Of a stretch of DNA of 55,240 bases, positions 6,778-15,597 are shown piece by piece (position 1 is the stretch's first letter; each line of letters opens with the position of its first letter). This DNA comes from DATNPH01 sp036703315 (GTDB lineage Bacteria > Cyanobacteriota > Cyanobacteriia > Cyanobacteriales > Coleofasciculaceae). Position numbers and translations under genes: made by a program. The stretch lies in the NCBI GenBank assembly GCA_036703315.1, contig DATNPH010000193.1:1-55240 (forward strand), written 5' to 3'. The notes under the pieces are model-generated. The model was not told where the DNA came from. It did no database searches and saw nothing but the letters and a program-made list of their open reading frames with translations.

Positions 6778-8811
6778 CTATTTTTTGCGCGCTCTTGCCT
6801 GTGCATCAGCGTTTTCCAAAGCTCGGTTTGCCATGACAATACCATAGCCAGAGTCTTGGTCAACTCCTGCTTTCTCAATATCCAAAGCCGTTGAAGTTAA
6901 GATGGTACGGATTTGTGTGGTGGTCAAAGTAGGTTGGAACGACTTTAACAGCGCTGCTACTCCTGCCGCATGGGGAGCGGCTGCTGAGGTGCCATAAAAC
7001 GGGTTAAGAGATGAATCAGGGTAAAGGGGGAAGGAAGTTTTCACCCCATCTGCCGCTGCAATGTCAGGCTTTAGACGGACGCTGCCCCCAGTGCTTAGAA
7101 AGTTCCCCGGAGTGATGGGAGTACCATCAGCTTTGTAAAAAACGCGTCGCAGACCATCAGAACTGAAGGTCTCCACAGGATTTGCTGCTTTGCCAGTAAA
7201 GAGGGTGCCTTTAGCAGTCGCCACATCAACAGCCGCCACACTAAAAGCATTCACAGCCGCAGAATGCCCCCAAGTTTGACCACGGGTATTAATTTCCAAC
7301 CGTCCTCGATTCGTATTCAGATGCAAGTAGCGTGGTTGACCATTGCGCTGAACAACAAACACCTGATAGCCAGCAGGTTGGGGACCAACCATTTCAAAGG
7401 GTTCGTCATTGCCGTCTTGAGTGTTCGTCGAAGCCGCAACCAGTGTCCCTTGAGGATTCAAGACAAACAAGTCATAGTCATTAGCCGATTCACCCCAGGG
7501 GTCTGACCACTGTAGGGTAATCAAACCACTTGTCGTGTTATTGGCGCTTATAGGGCTTAGGGTGTTGGCCACAGAATCATCACTAAATCTGTGAGCCTTG
7601 CCATTGAAGCTTGCACCCGCATTCACAAAATTTCCTTCCCAAACCCCTGATGTTTTATCGTTCTTGTTACCAGAATTTCCGGCACTGGAGAAGTACAAGA
7701 CACCTTTTGCTGTTACATCATTGACGGCTTTGGCAACGATGCCGTCTTGAAAGACTGGTTCTTCGTAGTAGTAAACATCATCGACGATAATGTTACAGCC
7801 TGCTTTTTGAAGGGCACGAATATTGTTGGCGAAATCTGCTTCACCTTTAAAGGCCGTTGCAAAATAGAGTTTAGCCCCAGGAGCCAAGTCGTAAATAATC
7901 TGCAACATGGCTCGCCCTTCATCCGTGCCGCCAGATTCGAGGTCACCACTGCCAACTAAGGTGACACCCTCTTTCGGTAACTCACCATTTTTGATATCGG
8001 CGGCTGCACCCTTAAGGTTATCGTAGCTGTCTGAAAGGACACCAATTTTCACACCTGTCCCATTGACTTTATAGGTTGAACGAGCCTTCGCTGCGCCATG
8101 AGCTATATCTCCCTCTGATGCCACTTTACCTGCGTTGGTGATTGCTGCTTCTGGTGCAGCAGCTAAATGCCGTACCATTTGGGGGAGTGTGGAGCCAAGA
8201 CGCGATCGCACCTGTTCTAGATTAGAAACAGCTTGACTCTCTTGGGAGCCATCGACTGTTCGCGCCTCTGTATCCGTTGCAATTGGACTCCCCGCTAGCT
8301 GAGGTTTGAGAAACGGTTGGATAGATCTAACTTCTGAGAAACTGGCTATTGTTTCGATTTGGGCTAGCGGAGCGAGGACTAGAATCCTGTTGTACCCAGG
8401 CACGGCGTTAAGAACTTCAGCCCCAACTGCCTGGATTTTTTGGACTAGCTCTGGTGTCACTTGGACATTCGTCTTAACAATAACCCGAATTTTGTTATCT
8501 TTCGCCACCCTAATGAATGTGTTGAGAGGGGGAACTTGGTTAAGAAGGGCATCCCCACGTCTAGCTTTGAGACTATATAGGATGGCAGAATTAATTTTCC
8601 GTTGTATGGGAGTACGTGAAAGCTTTTCTCGCACTAAAGCTTGGATTTGTGTCGCCGCCGTTTGAGAGATTGGCATAGCAGTGCTTTGGGCTGTTGCTTT
8701 ACCCATTGCGATGCCAACAATAATCACGAAACCACTCATTCCTAAGGCAATACTGCCTCGGAGAGTTCTTGCAAATCTAAGAGCTGAGCGTAGATGACGA
8801 TTTAGAGACAT
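6778..8811 (-). CDS. Exported subtilisin-like (S8) serine protease, atypical active site
   Basis: Protein of 677 residues with a basic N-terminus and hydrophobic segment (about 20-42, ending KATAQS), so it is probably exported. The prodomain-like region spans about 45-240. The catalytic domain shows the Asp motif (VKIGVLSDSYDNL), the oxyanion Asn region (FSSAGNSGN) and the Ser motif (GTSAAAPHAAGVAALL). At the place of the HGTHVAG motif the sequence is GGTDEGRAMLQIIYDLAPGA, where Glu replaces the catalytic His. This resembles the Glu-Asp-Ser arrangement of sedolisins more than a standard Asp-His-Ser triad, though the overall family is S8. A jelly-roll-like insert (WSDPWGESANDYDLFVLNP) sits between the Asn and Ser motifs. 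The target is unknown. Confidence 0.85.
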   Translation of the reverse strand: MSLNRHLRSALRFARTLRGSIALGMSGFVIIVGIAMGKATAQSTAMPISQTAATQIQALVREKLSRTPIQRKINSAILYSLKARRGDALLNQVPPLNTFIRVAKDNKIRVIVKTNVQVTPELVQKIQAVGAEVLNAVPGYNRILVLAPLAQIETIASFSEVRSIQPFLKPQLAGSPIATDTEARTVDGSQESQAVSNLEQVRSRLGSTLPQMVRHLAAAPEAAITNAGKVASEGDIAHGAAKARSTYKVNGTGVKIGVLSDSYDNLKGAAADIKNGELPKEGVTLVGSGDLESGGTDEGRAMLQIIYDLAPGAKLYFATAFKGEADFANNIRALQKAGCNIIVDDVYYYEEPVFQDGIVAKAVNDVTAKGVLYFSSAGNSGNKNDKTSGVWEGNFVNAGASFNGKAHRFSDDSVANTLSPISANNTTSGLITLQWSDPWGESANDYDLFVLNPQGTLVAASTNTQDGNDEPFEMVGPQPAGYQVFVVQRNGQPRYLHLNTNRGRLEINTRGQTWGHSAAVNAFSVAAVDVATAKGTLFTGKAANPVETFSSDGLRRVFYKADGTPITPGNFLSTGGSVRLKPDIAAADGVKTSFPLYPDSSLNPFYGTSAAAPHAAGVAALLKSFQPTLTTTQIRTILTSTALDIEKAGVDQDSGYGIVMANRALENADAQARARKK

Positions 8812-9147
8812 TAGAGTTTTTGCAAAAGTGAATTTACCAAGTAGAGGTATTGGTTACTAGTCTTAGTTTTCCCACTTATGCTACCCATCTACTCATGAAA
8901 AGTATTTCTCTACTTTCCACCACTAGTGAAGTTATCCTCTGTGAAAAAGCCACTGGTATACTCGCATACCAGCGGCTTTCGGTAGTGAAACTTGGTTTTG
9001 TCTTCATGAGCTTTTAACCAGCTCTTCATGAACTCTTCATTTACCATTCCGCTCTAAAGAGACGAAGCTTTCAACAGCACTATTTTATGTTAAGTATGAG
9101 TCGGCGATGATTTTAGAACTAGGCTCAAAATTGGTTGCATCGGCTTA
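8812..9147. other. Intergenic region, protease/fur
   Basis: About 336 bp, AT-rich. It holds the protease promoter side and the terminator of fur (8946-8979). Nothing else is recognised. Confidence 0.5.
8946..8979 (-). terminator. Rho-independent terminator of fur
   Basis: AAAGCCaCTGGTAT and ATACCAGcGGCTTT form a 14-bp stem with one mismatch and a 6-nt loop. On the minus strand the stem is followed by TTTTTC, so it ends transcription coming from fur. Confidence 0.75.
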
Positions 9148-9675
9148 TTAGTCCAAGGAATGCTGAATCTGATTAAGCCCTTGAGCAATTGCTCTTGTGC
9201 AGCACCAATTACTAGGAAGTGCCGAAGGCCATCCCATTCGAAGGGCTTCCGGACAAATAGTATGAATGGTTAGCTGGCAGTCAATCATCTGGAAGCCTTC
9301 CTTTTCCACCTGCTTCATACCTTGTTTCAAAATAGAGTCGTTTTTGAATTCCATCGTTCGGTTACACTGGATGCAAACCAAATGATGGTGATGATGAGGG
9401 AAAGGCTGATTGAGCTCGTAATGTTTATGTCCTTCTGCTAACTCTAGTTCCCGCAGGATACCCATCCTTGCCATTAGCTTGACACTTCGGTAAATTGTAG
9501 ACAAACTAATCAGTTCCCCACGCTGTTGCAAGAGATTATGGAGTTCTTCGGCACTCAGATGGTTTCCTCTGGGAAGATTTTGAAAGACATGAAGAATCGT
9601 TTCCCGCTGCGGTGTCAAACGCCATCCCCGAGAATTGAGTTCGGCTTTGAGTGAAGTCGCTGTGTAGGGAGCCAT
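9148..9675 (-). CDS. fur: Fur-family metalloregulator (FurA-like)
   Basis: 175 residues. An N-terminal winged helix (RGWRLTPQRETIL, then SLSTIYRSVKLMARMGIL) is followed by the dimerisation/metal domain with the HHHHH run, CIQC and the DCQLTIHTICPEA segment. The His run, CxxC and MEFKND block are as in cyanobacterial Fur proteins. The second CxxC typical of structural zinc sites is absent. It probably represses iron-uptake genes with Fe2+ as corepressor, but assignment to FurA rather than another paralog is inference. A Fur-box-like sequence 29 bp upstream suggests autoregulation. The C-terminal tail after HTICPEA is longer than usual. Confidence 0.88.
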   Translation of the reverse strand: MAPYTATSLKAELNSRGWRLTPQRETILHVFQNLPRGNHLSAEELHNLLQQRGELISLSTIYRSVKLMARMGILRELELAEGHKHYELNQPFPHHHHHLVCIQCNRTMEFKNDSILKQGMKQVEKEGFQMIDCQLTIHTICPEALRMGWPSALPSNWCCTRAIAQGLNQIQHSLD

Positions 9676-9703
9676 AATTACCCTCTCAAAAAAAACCCAT
9701 TAT

Positions 9704-9718
9704 TGACAATGATAGTTA
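9704..9718 (-). promoter_or_regulatory. Candidate Fur box upstream of fur
   Basis: TGACAATGATAGTTA matches 12 of 15 positions of the core TGATAATGATAATCA of the Fur consensus and sits 29 bp before the fur start codon. Seen by eye only. Confidence 0.35.
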
Positions 9719-10199
9719 CTTGCACCGCCTATTTGCAAGAACATCCCTTAAATGAAAATTCACTCCAGCACTTTATTGAGAAATGTTGAAAAGTCGGCGG
9801 CGGCTCTAATCAGCCTGGGATTTTCTTAGAATGGAAATGATCGGTTTTCAGGTTCCCCCTGTTCTCTACAAGCCTATTAGATAAGCCGATAGGCAGAATT
9901 AAACATTAGAAAGAATATAGGAGTTTCCGAGTCAGAATGAAATCCCCAAAACCTATAGTAGATAAAGGGTTTAAATTTTCTCCTGATGGGCTTCGTACTC
10001 TGGCTGTTGTCTTTCTTGTCTCACCTAGGTTTATGTCTGCCCTTGTGCACGGGAGAATACACTCTAATTACAGGGGAAGCCTTTGAAATCATACAGCGAC
10101 AAAACCCGTTGCCTCTATCCCACTAACATTTAGACAGCAGCATCGAACTACAGCTACAGGTCAGCATCCTTATCACAACCCCTGCATCAAGTTATTTAT
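9719..10199. other. Intergenic region, fur/clpX
   Basis: About 480 bp between the divergent fur and clpX genes. A 49-codon frame at 9937-10086 lacks a well-placed ribosome site and is not called. The clpX promoter must lie here. No structured RNA recognised. Confidence 0.4.
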
Positions 10200-11540
10200 A
10201 TGTCCAAATACGATTCCTATTTAAGATGTTCTTTTTGCGGTAAGTCTTCTGAGCAAGTCCGCAAACTGATTGCTGGTCCGGGCGTCTACATCTGCGATGA
10301 ATGCGTGGAACTGTGCAACGAAATCTTAGATGAGGAACTGCTCAACTCCTCTAGTGATACGGCGATTCAACCCCCCCTACCTTCAGACCAACCGCAGAAA
10401 CAACAAAAAAGCGTCGTTGGGCGTGTCTGGAATCAGATTCAAAAGCCGACCGAAATTAAGCAAGCTTTGGACAATTATGTTATAGGTCAAGACCAAGCTA
10501 AGAAAGTTCTCTCAGTTGCTGTTTACAACCATTACAAACGCCTCAGTGTAGATCAGAGCAATGGCAGCAAAACTGTCCTGGATGATTCTGTGAAGCTGCA
10601 AAAGTCCAATATCCTCATGATTGGTCCTACGGGTTGCGGCAAAACACTTTTAGCTCAATCCCTAGCAAAGCAGTTGGATGTCCCCTTTGCCGTTGCCGAT
10701 GCTACTACCCTGACAGAAGCTGGTTATGTTGGGGATGACGTGGAAAATATCTTACTGCGACTGCTGCAAGTGGCAGACTTTGATGTTGAATTGGCTGAGC
10801 GAGGCATTGTCTATATCGATGAAATTGACAAAATTGCCCGTAAGAGCGAAAACCCCTCGATTACACGAGATGTTTCTGGTGAGGGTGTTCAGCAAGCTCT
10901 CCTGAAAATTTTGGAAGGGACAGTGGTAAATGTGCCGCCTCAAGGTGGGCGGAAGCATCCCTATCAAGAGTGCATTCAACTTGATACCAGTAATATTCTC
11001 TTCATCTGTGGCGGTGCCTTTGTGGGTTTAGAGAAGTTGGTAGAGCAACGCACAGGCAAAAAATCAATCGGATTTGTTCAACCTGATGAGACGGATTCAT
11101 CACAACCGGCAACATCAGAAGTCTTCAAACACTTGGAACCCGAGGATTTGGTGAAATTTGGTCTAATTCCAGAGTTGATTGGACGGTTGCCTGTAACCAC
11201 AACGGTAGAGCTACTGGATGAAGAAACCTTAATGACGATATTGGTACAACCTCGCAATGCTCTAGTCAAGCAATACCAAAAATTGCTCAAAATGGACAAT
11301 GTTCGCCTAGAGTTTCATAATGATGCCCTAAGAGCGATCGCCCAGGAAGCTTTTCGGCGCAAAACTGGAGCCAGAGCGTTACGCAGCATCTTAGAAGAGC
11401 TGATGCTGGATGTGATGTATGAGTTACCCTCTCGCAAAGATATTAATCGTTGCACAATTACACGGGAAATGGTAGAGAAACTCTCCACAGCTGAACTGAT
11501 AGTGTATCCCTCTTGGCGACTCAAACCCGAATCAGCTTGA
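10200..11540 (+). CDS. clpX: ATP-dependent Clp protease ATP-binding subunit ClpX
   Basis: 446 residues, the normal length. The N-terminal zinc-binding domain has C10, C13, C32 and C35. The AAA+ module has Walker A GPTGCGKT (142-149), Walker B IVYIDEIDKIA and the sensor/arginine-finger region FGLIPELIGRLP. The GYVGDDVENIL pore region and the ClpP-docking IGF loop (KSIGFVQ) are present. ClpX unfolds tagged substrates and threads them into ClpP. Unlike many cyanobacterial loci, tig and clpP are not adjacent: the upstream neighbour is a divergent fur and the downstream one a convergent lspA. clpS, an adaptor for the sister ATPase ClpA/ClpC, lies elsewhere in this window. Confidence 0.97.
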   Translation: MSKYDSYLRCSFCGKSSEQVRKLIAGPGVYICDECVELCNEILDEELLNSSSDTAIQPPLPSDQPQKQQKSVVGRVWNQIQKPTEIKQALDNYVIGQDQAKKVLSVAVYNHYKRLSVDQSNGSKTVLDDSVKLQKSNILMIGPTGCGKTLLAQSLAKQLDVPFAVADATTLTEAGYVGDDVENILLRLLQVADFDVELAERGIVYIDEIDKIARKSENPSITRDVSGEGVQQALLKILEGTVVNVPPQGGRKHPYQECIQLDTSNILFICGGAFVGLEKLVEQRTGKKSIGFVQPDETDSSQPATSEVFKHLEPEDLVKFGLIPELIGRLPVTTTVELLDEETLMTILVQPRNALVKQYQKLLKMDNVRLEFHNDALRAIAQEAFRRKTGARALRSILEELMLDVMYELPSRKDINRCTITREMVEKLSTAELIVYPSWRLKPESA

Positions 11541-11668
11541 GTATAAGCTGTCGTGCCTAAACGTTGCCTTGTGGCAGCGGCTAAAAGTCTCGCTATCATT
11601 GGGTTAGAGCATTTGGAATTGCTTGAGTTTTGCGTGTCTTGTGTATGAAGCTGATCATTAGATAGGTT

Positions 11669-12148
11669 TTAAAGACGCCGGGAGTTGGATTCTGGGGGTT
11701 TATGCCGAAAGCTAGCGATTAGCAAGCAGACAATGCCAACATTAATGAAGACATCCGCCAAATTGAACACAGCAAAATTAATTAGGCGAAAATCTAGAAA
11801 ATCTACAACAGAACCTCTGGCAAATCGGTCAATACCATTGCCCAAAGCTCCTCCCAAGATGAAGCTATAGCCTAGCTGCTCAAACGTGTTGAGCGCTGGT
11901 CCAAACCAAGCGAGTATGATTAGACCAAGGCTGACTAATAAAGACAACCAGCGCAACCAGCCTCCTCCCTGGCTAAAGAGACTAAAAGCCGCGCCAGTGT
12001 TTGTCACATAGGTTAAGTGAAAGACGCCTGACCACAGAGGCAGCGTCTCGTGTAGCTTAAAATTTTGTACTACCAAATTCTTAGTCAGCTGGTCGAGAAT
12101 CAGAGTGACAAGGGCAGTAACCCAAAACAGTTGATTTTTCAGACGCAT
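11669..12148 (-). CDS. lspA: Lipoprotein signal peptidase (signal peptidase II)
   Basis: 159 residues with four membrane segments. The two catalytic aspartates are in GNGIDRFARG and FNLADVFINVG, and TNTGAAFSLF is also conserved. It cleaves prolipoproteins below the diacylated lipobox cysteine in the inner membrane. Several substrates are encoded in this window (PstS, Psb27, the BMP protein, the SLH and repeat lipoproteins), as is lnt, the next enzyme in the pathway. It lies 125 bp downstream of bioY on the same strand. Confidence 0.96.
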   Translation of the reverse strand: MRLKNQLFWVTALVTLILDQLTKNLVVQNFKLHETLPLWSGVFHLTYVTNTGAAFSLFSQGGGWLRWLSLLVSLGLIILAWFGPALNTFEQLGYSFILGGALGNGIDRFARGSVVDFLDFRLINFAVFNLADVFINVGIVCLLIASFRHKPPESNSRRL

Positions 12149-12162
12149 GGCAATTGGTCATT

Positions 12163-12199
12163 GGTCAAGAGGTCAAGAGGTCAAGAGGTCAAGAGGTCA
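12163..12199. repeat. 8-bp tandem repeat (GGTCAAGA) x4.5
   Basis: Four perfect head-to-tail copies of GGTCAAGA followed by GGTCA, immediately upstream of the lspA start. Slippage at such a repeat could change the bioY-lspA spacing. Confidence 0.9.
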
Positions 12200-12237
12200 T
12201 TGATTATTGGCTACTGGCAAAGAACAGGGAATAAATA

Positions 12238-12266
12238 ACTAACAACTAATGACTAGTGACTAATGA
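12238..12266. repeat. Heptamer short tandem repeat (CTAATGA type)
   Basis: Consecutive heptamers CTAACAA, CTAATGA, CTAGTGA, CTAATGA lie just downstream of bioY (minus strand). They resemble the STRR heptamer repeats of filamentous cyanobacteria. Confidence 0.6.
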
Positions 12267-12273
12267 CAAACAG

Positions 12274-12894
12274 CTAATAAAACATTAGTTGTCGTAGGGC
12301 AAAAGCCAAAACTGTAACGGCACAGACTACCGCTAGTTGCCCTGGCAGAGGATAAATCGTGTATTTCATTATTGCTTGCATGAGGGGCAAACTCTCACTG
12401 CCTCCCCAGTGGAAGAGCTGAGAAATCATCAAATAGCTCAAACCGCAGATATGAATACTCAACAGACCGCAAATGCAGCTGAAGGCTAAAGACTCAACAC
12501 GCGGCGGCATTCGAAAGGCTAGAAAACCGCAACTCCAGGCACCGACAATAAAGCCGAGTAAGTAGCCAAAGCTAGGCTCTTTCACATAGCTGATACCACC
12601 GCCTCGAGTAAAGACTGGTATGTTCAAGTTCAAGCCGAGGACAATATAAGCGATTTGAGACAGGGCACCGGCACTCTTGCCGCCTAAACAACCCGTGAGT
12701 AGTACAGCCCCGATTTGATAGGTAACGCCCAGCGATATTGTATGGATACCTTTACCAGACCAATCCCAAGGCGGATTAGTAACAAAGGCTTCGAGAAAAG
12801 TACCACCGATTGTCAGCAGTAAGCCAATTAATGCCCACAGAAGTTTATTGGGAGCAGACACAGACAGGTAAGGCGTCAACGCCAAATTGATCAC
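12274..12894 (-). CDS. bioY: BioY-family biotin transporter (ECF S component)
   Basis: 206 residues with about six hydrophobic segments. The hallmark BioY stretches are GVTYQIGAVLLTGCLGG, GALSQIAYIVLGL and the substrate-pocket region GYLLGFIVGAW. BioY binds biotin in the membrane and works alone or with the EcfAT energising module. No ECF ATPase or transmembrane gene is nearby. It is followed on the same strand by lspA, a pairing I have seen in other cyanobacteria. Confidence 0.93.
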   Translation of the reverse strand: MINLALTPYLSVSAPNKLLWALIGLLLTIGGTFLEAFVTNPPWDWSGKGIHTISLGVTYQIGAVLLTGCLGGKSAGALSQIAYIVLGLNLNIPVFTRGGGISYVKEPSFGYLLGFIVGAWSCGFLAFRMPPRVESLAFSCICGLLSIHICGLSYLMISQLFHWGGSESLPLMQAIMKYTIYPLPGQLAVVCAVTVLAFALRQLMFY

Positions 12895-13299
12895 TGTCCG
12901 AATCTACCCTAGTTTGTCGCTCTTGAACAATATTTGAATACCGTACCATCACCTGTAAGACCATTGCTGCCTGAGCATCAATTGAGGAAAGTGAGGAAAC
13001 AGGAGAAAGTCAGTTCCTTACCCACTTAGCTTTTTCCCCACCCTCTGAATTTCTGCAACCTCAAACCTTAGAGCTTGACAAATCAGATTTTTGCTATTAA
13101 TTTTAAGTGATCTTATTAAATCCTCAAATCTAAGGAAATTTATTAAACGTCAAATTATTGAGCTGAATCTGAGCCAAAATTTATTTTTTAAACTGAGGAA
13201 AGCCTAACTTTTGAAGCTTATCTCAGGGGAATCGCACATATTACTATTATTCTTAATCTTCCCTTTACTTCCAAGCGCTATCCTTCTATAGACCTACCT
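12895..13299. other. Intergenic region upstream of pstS
   Basis: About 400 bp, AT-rich. It separates divergent bioY and pstS and must carry the pst promoter. One pair of PHO-box-like octamers is seen at its right end. Confidence 0.5.
13252..13270 (+). promoter_or_regulatory. Candidate PHO-box half repeats upstream of pstS
   Basis: CTTAATCT and CTTTACTT lie 3 bp apart, matching the 8-bp/3-bp spacing of cyanobacterial PhoB (SphR) boxes (consensus CTTAACCT). A third octamer is not convincing. Location 30 bp before the pstS ATG is close for an activator site. Confidence 0.25.
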
Positions 13300-14469
13300 A
13301 TGGAAGTACTAGAGCTAGATAGCATGGTTTCCCATCTTAATTTAATCAATCCTAGTCGTCTTGCTACCTCAATTTCTGTAGTAGCGATGACAGTTAGCTT
13401 AGCCGCTTGCGGTGGGCAACAAACTCCAAATAAAACGGCTGATGGTGGTTCTCCTGGCGCTAGTGGTACTGGCTCAGATAAACTCGCCCTCGCGCAGAAC
13501 GTACAAGTAGTTGGCGCTGGTGCCTCGTTTCCAGCACCGCTATACCAGCGATGGTTTCAAGACTTGAATGGTAAATATCCCAAACTCCAAGTTAATTACC
13601 AGTCAGTGGGAAGTGGTGCTGGTGTAGAGCAGTTCACTAAGGGAACTGTAGACTTTGGCGCTAGCGACACCGCTATGAAGGATGAAGAAATCCAGAAGGT
13701 AGGAGATAAAGGCGTCATCTTGCTGCCCATGACGGCAGGTGGCATTGTCCTTGCCTATAACCTACCAGATGTTCAAGAACTCAAGCTACCCCGGCAGCTA
13801 TATACAGATATCCTCTTGGGTAAAATCAAAACGTGGAACGACCCTGCGATCGCGAAAGCTAACCCTGGTGTCAAACTGCCAACCCAGAATATTACTGTGG
13901 TACACCGTTCCGATGGAAGTGGTACCACAGGAGTCTTCACCAAGCATCTCAGTGCTGTCAGCTCAGAGTGGAAAAGTAAAGTTGGGGAAGGCAAGACTGT
14001 CCAGTGGCCTGCTGGTGTTGGTGCTAAGGGGAATGAAGGCGTCACAGCCCAAATTCAACAAACTCCAGGCGCAATTGGCTATATCGAGTACGGCTATGCC
14101 AAGAACAACAATCTGAAGTTTGCCACCTTGGAAAATAAAGCCGGCAAATTTGTGACGTATAACGACCAGTCAGCCGCGAAAACTCTGGAAGGCGTGCAAC
14201 TGCCTGAAAACCTACGGGCTTTCATTTCCGATCCAGATGGCGCAGACGCATATCCTATTGTTAGCTACAGTTGGATACTTGCCCATAAGAAGTATGACGA
14301 TCCAGCAAAAGCCAAAGCGATAGAAGCCATGATTGAATACGGTTTGACGGATGGGCAGAAAGTTGCCGTCGAGCTAGGGTATGTTCCTTTACCCAAGAAT
14401 GTTGCAGAGAAAGTTGCAGCGGCTGCTGATCAAATCAACCCAGACTACAAGCTGAGCCTTGCTCAATAG
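13300..14469 (+). CDS. pstS: Phosphate ABC transporter, substrate-binding lipoprotein
   Basis: 389 residues from ATG 13300. The ATG at 13324 gives a more typical lipoprotein signal. Hydrophobic h-region followed by lipobox LAACGG, then a low-complexity linker. Binding-protein motifs are GAGASFPAPLYQRWF, YQSVGSGAGVEQF, VDFGASDTAM and RSDGSGTTGVFTKHL, the loops that coordinate phosphate. High-affinity phosphate capture in the periplasm, passing it to PstC/PstA. First gene of pstS-pstC-pstA-pstB; expression is expected under phosphate starvation. Confidence 0.97.
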   Translation: MEVLELDSMVSHLNLINPSRLATSISVVAMTVSLAACGGQQTPNKTADGGSPGASGTGSDKLALAQNVQVVGAGASFPAPLYQRWFQDLNGKYPKLQVNYQSVGSGAGVEQFTKGTVDFGASDTAMKDEEIQKVGDKGVILLPMTAGGIVLAYNLPDVQELKLPRQLYTDILLGKIKTWNDPAIAKANPGVKLPTQNITVVHRSDGSGTTGVFTKHLSAVSSEWKSKVGEGKTVQWPAGVGAKGNEGVTAQIQQTPGAIGYIEYGYAKNNNLKFATLENKAGKFVTYNDQSAAKTLEGVQLPENLRAFISDPDGADAYPIVSYSWILAHKKYDDPAKAKAIEAMIEYGLTDGQKVAVELGYVPLPKNVAEKVAAAADQINPDYKLSLAQ

Positions 14470-14603
14470 CTCCAACCGGAAACGTTTAATCTAAACTCAA
14501 AGATAGTTCCATTGTTGGTCTTGAATTACAGCACGCTAGGGCTGACAGCTGGGGTTAAGTTCGCTCCCACCTTCTTTTCCAGGTTTATTCCATAAAGTCA
14601 GTT

Positions 14604-15554
14604 ATGACTACACAAGCTCAGAATGCTCCAGCAGAGTTCAAACCCCGATCTAGCGCGGAAAAATCCCTGGATAAGGGCTTTATCTGGCTAACTCGCCTCT
14701 TGGCGCTAGCCGTTGCCGGTATTTTGATCTACATAGCGATCGTGGTTGGCATGAGGGCTATGCCAGCTATCCAGAGATACGGTCTAGGATTTCTATTCAC
14801 TAGTGCCTGGAATCCCGTTAACGATACTTACGGGGCGCTTCCCATGATCTATGGGACAATTGTTAGCTCTTTGATTGCACTAACAATAGCAGTACCGCTT
14901 GGGATCGGAACCGCTGTCTTTCTGAGCGAAGATTTTCTGCCTTTATCAGTGCGGACACCACTGGTATTCATGGTGGAGCTTTTAGCAGCTATTCCGAGCG
15001 TTGTGTATGGTCTGTGGGGAATTTTTGTCTTGGTTCCCTTCCTCTTGCCGATAGGGCAGTGGCTTCACAATAGCTTCGGCTGGCTGCCTCTGTTTGGCAC
15101 ACCTCCTGCAACACGCTCAATGTTAATTGCTGGAGTGGTCTTGTCGATCATGATTTTGCCGATTATTACAGCAATTTCTCGTGATTCCCTGGCTGCCCTT
15201 CCTCCTGATCTCCGGCAGGCATCTCTAGGCTTAGGAGCAACTCGCTGGGAAACGCTTTTCAGGGTGCTTATACCAGCGGCTTTCTCCGGTATTGTTGGTG
15301 GAATAATGCTAGCGCTAGGTCGTGCCTTGGGAGAAACCATGGCGGCTACGATGCTAATCGGCAATTCCAATCAAATTAATCTTTCACTGCTAGAACCTGG
15401 GAACACAATTGCCTCCCTGGTGGCAAGTCAATTTTCTGAAGCCTCGGGTCTGCAAGTTGCAGCTCTAATGTACGCAGGCTTGGTTCTGTTTGCCATAACG
15501 TTGGTTGTCAATGTTTTAGCTGAGTTGATTGTTCGTCAAGTGAAAAAGTTCTAA
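14604..15554 (+). CDS. pstC: Phosphate ABC transporter permease PstC
   Basis: 316 residues with six predicted membrane helices. The EAA-loop motif is visible (ATRWETLFRVLIPAAFSGIVGG with ALGRALGETMAA). It forms the transmembrane channel with PstA. It follows pstS by 134 bp and precedes pstA by 43 bp. Confidence 0.96.
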   Translation: MTTQAQNAPAEFKPRSSAEKSLDKGFIWLTRLLALAVAGILIYIAIVVGMRAMPAIQRYGLGFLFTSAWNPVNDTYGALPMIYGTIVSSLIALTIAVPLGIGTAVFLSEDFLPLSVRTPLVFMVELLAAIPSVVYGLWGIFVLVPFLLPIGQWLHNSFGWLPLFGTPPATRSMLIAGVVLSIMILPIITAISRDSLAALPPDLRQASLGLGATRWETLFRVLIPAAFSGIVGGIMLALGRALGETMAATMLIGNSNQINLSLLEPGNTIASLVASQFSEASGLQVAALMYAGLVLFAITLVVNVLAELIVRQVKKF

Positions 15555-15597
15555 CTACTAGAGAAACTCTGCCTAATCTCGTTTAAAGTCTTCCTAT

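Noticed and set aside
9937..10086. 49-codon frame starting MKSPKPIVDKGFKFSPDGLR
   Set aside because: The DGLRTLAVV stretch recalls acyltransferase-3 proteins, but the frame is short, has a poorly spaced ribosome site and stops at once. Chance is more likely.
12163..12199. Possible CRISPR-like array
   Set aside because: Unit of 8 bp without spacers; a simple tandem repeat. No CRISPR array or cas gene is visible in the window.
14480..14600. Possible extra gene between pstS and pstC
   Set aside because: No open frame with a start; the gap of 134 bp is simple spacer.
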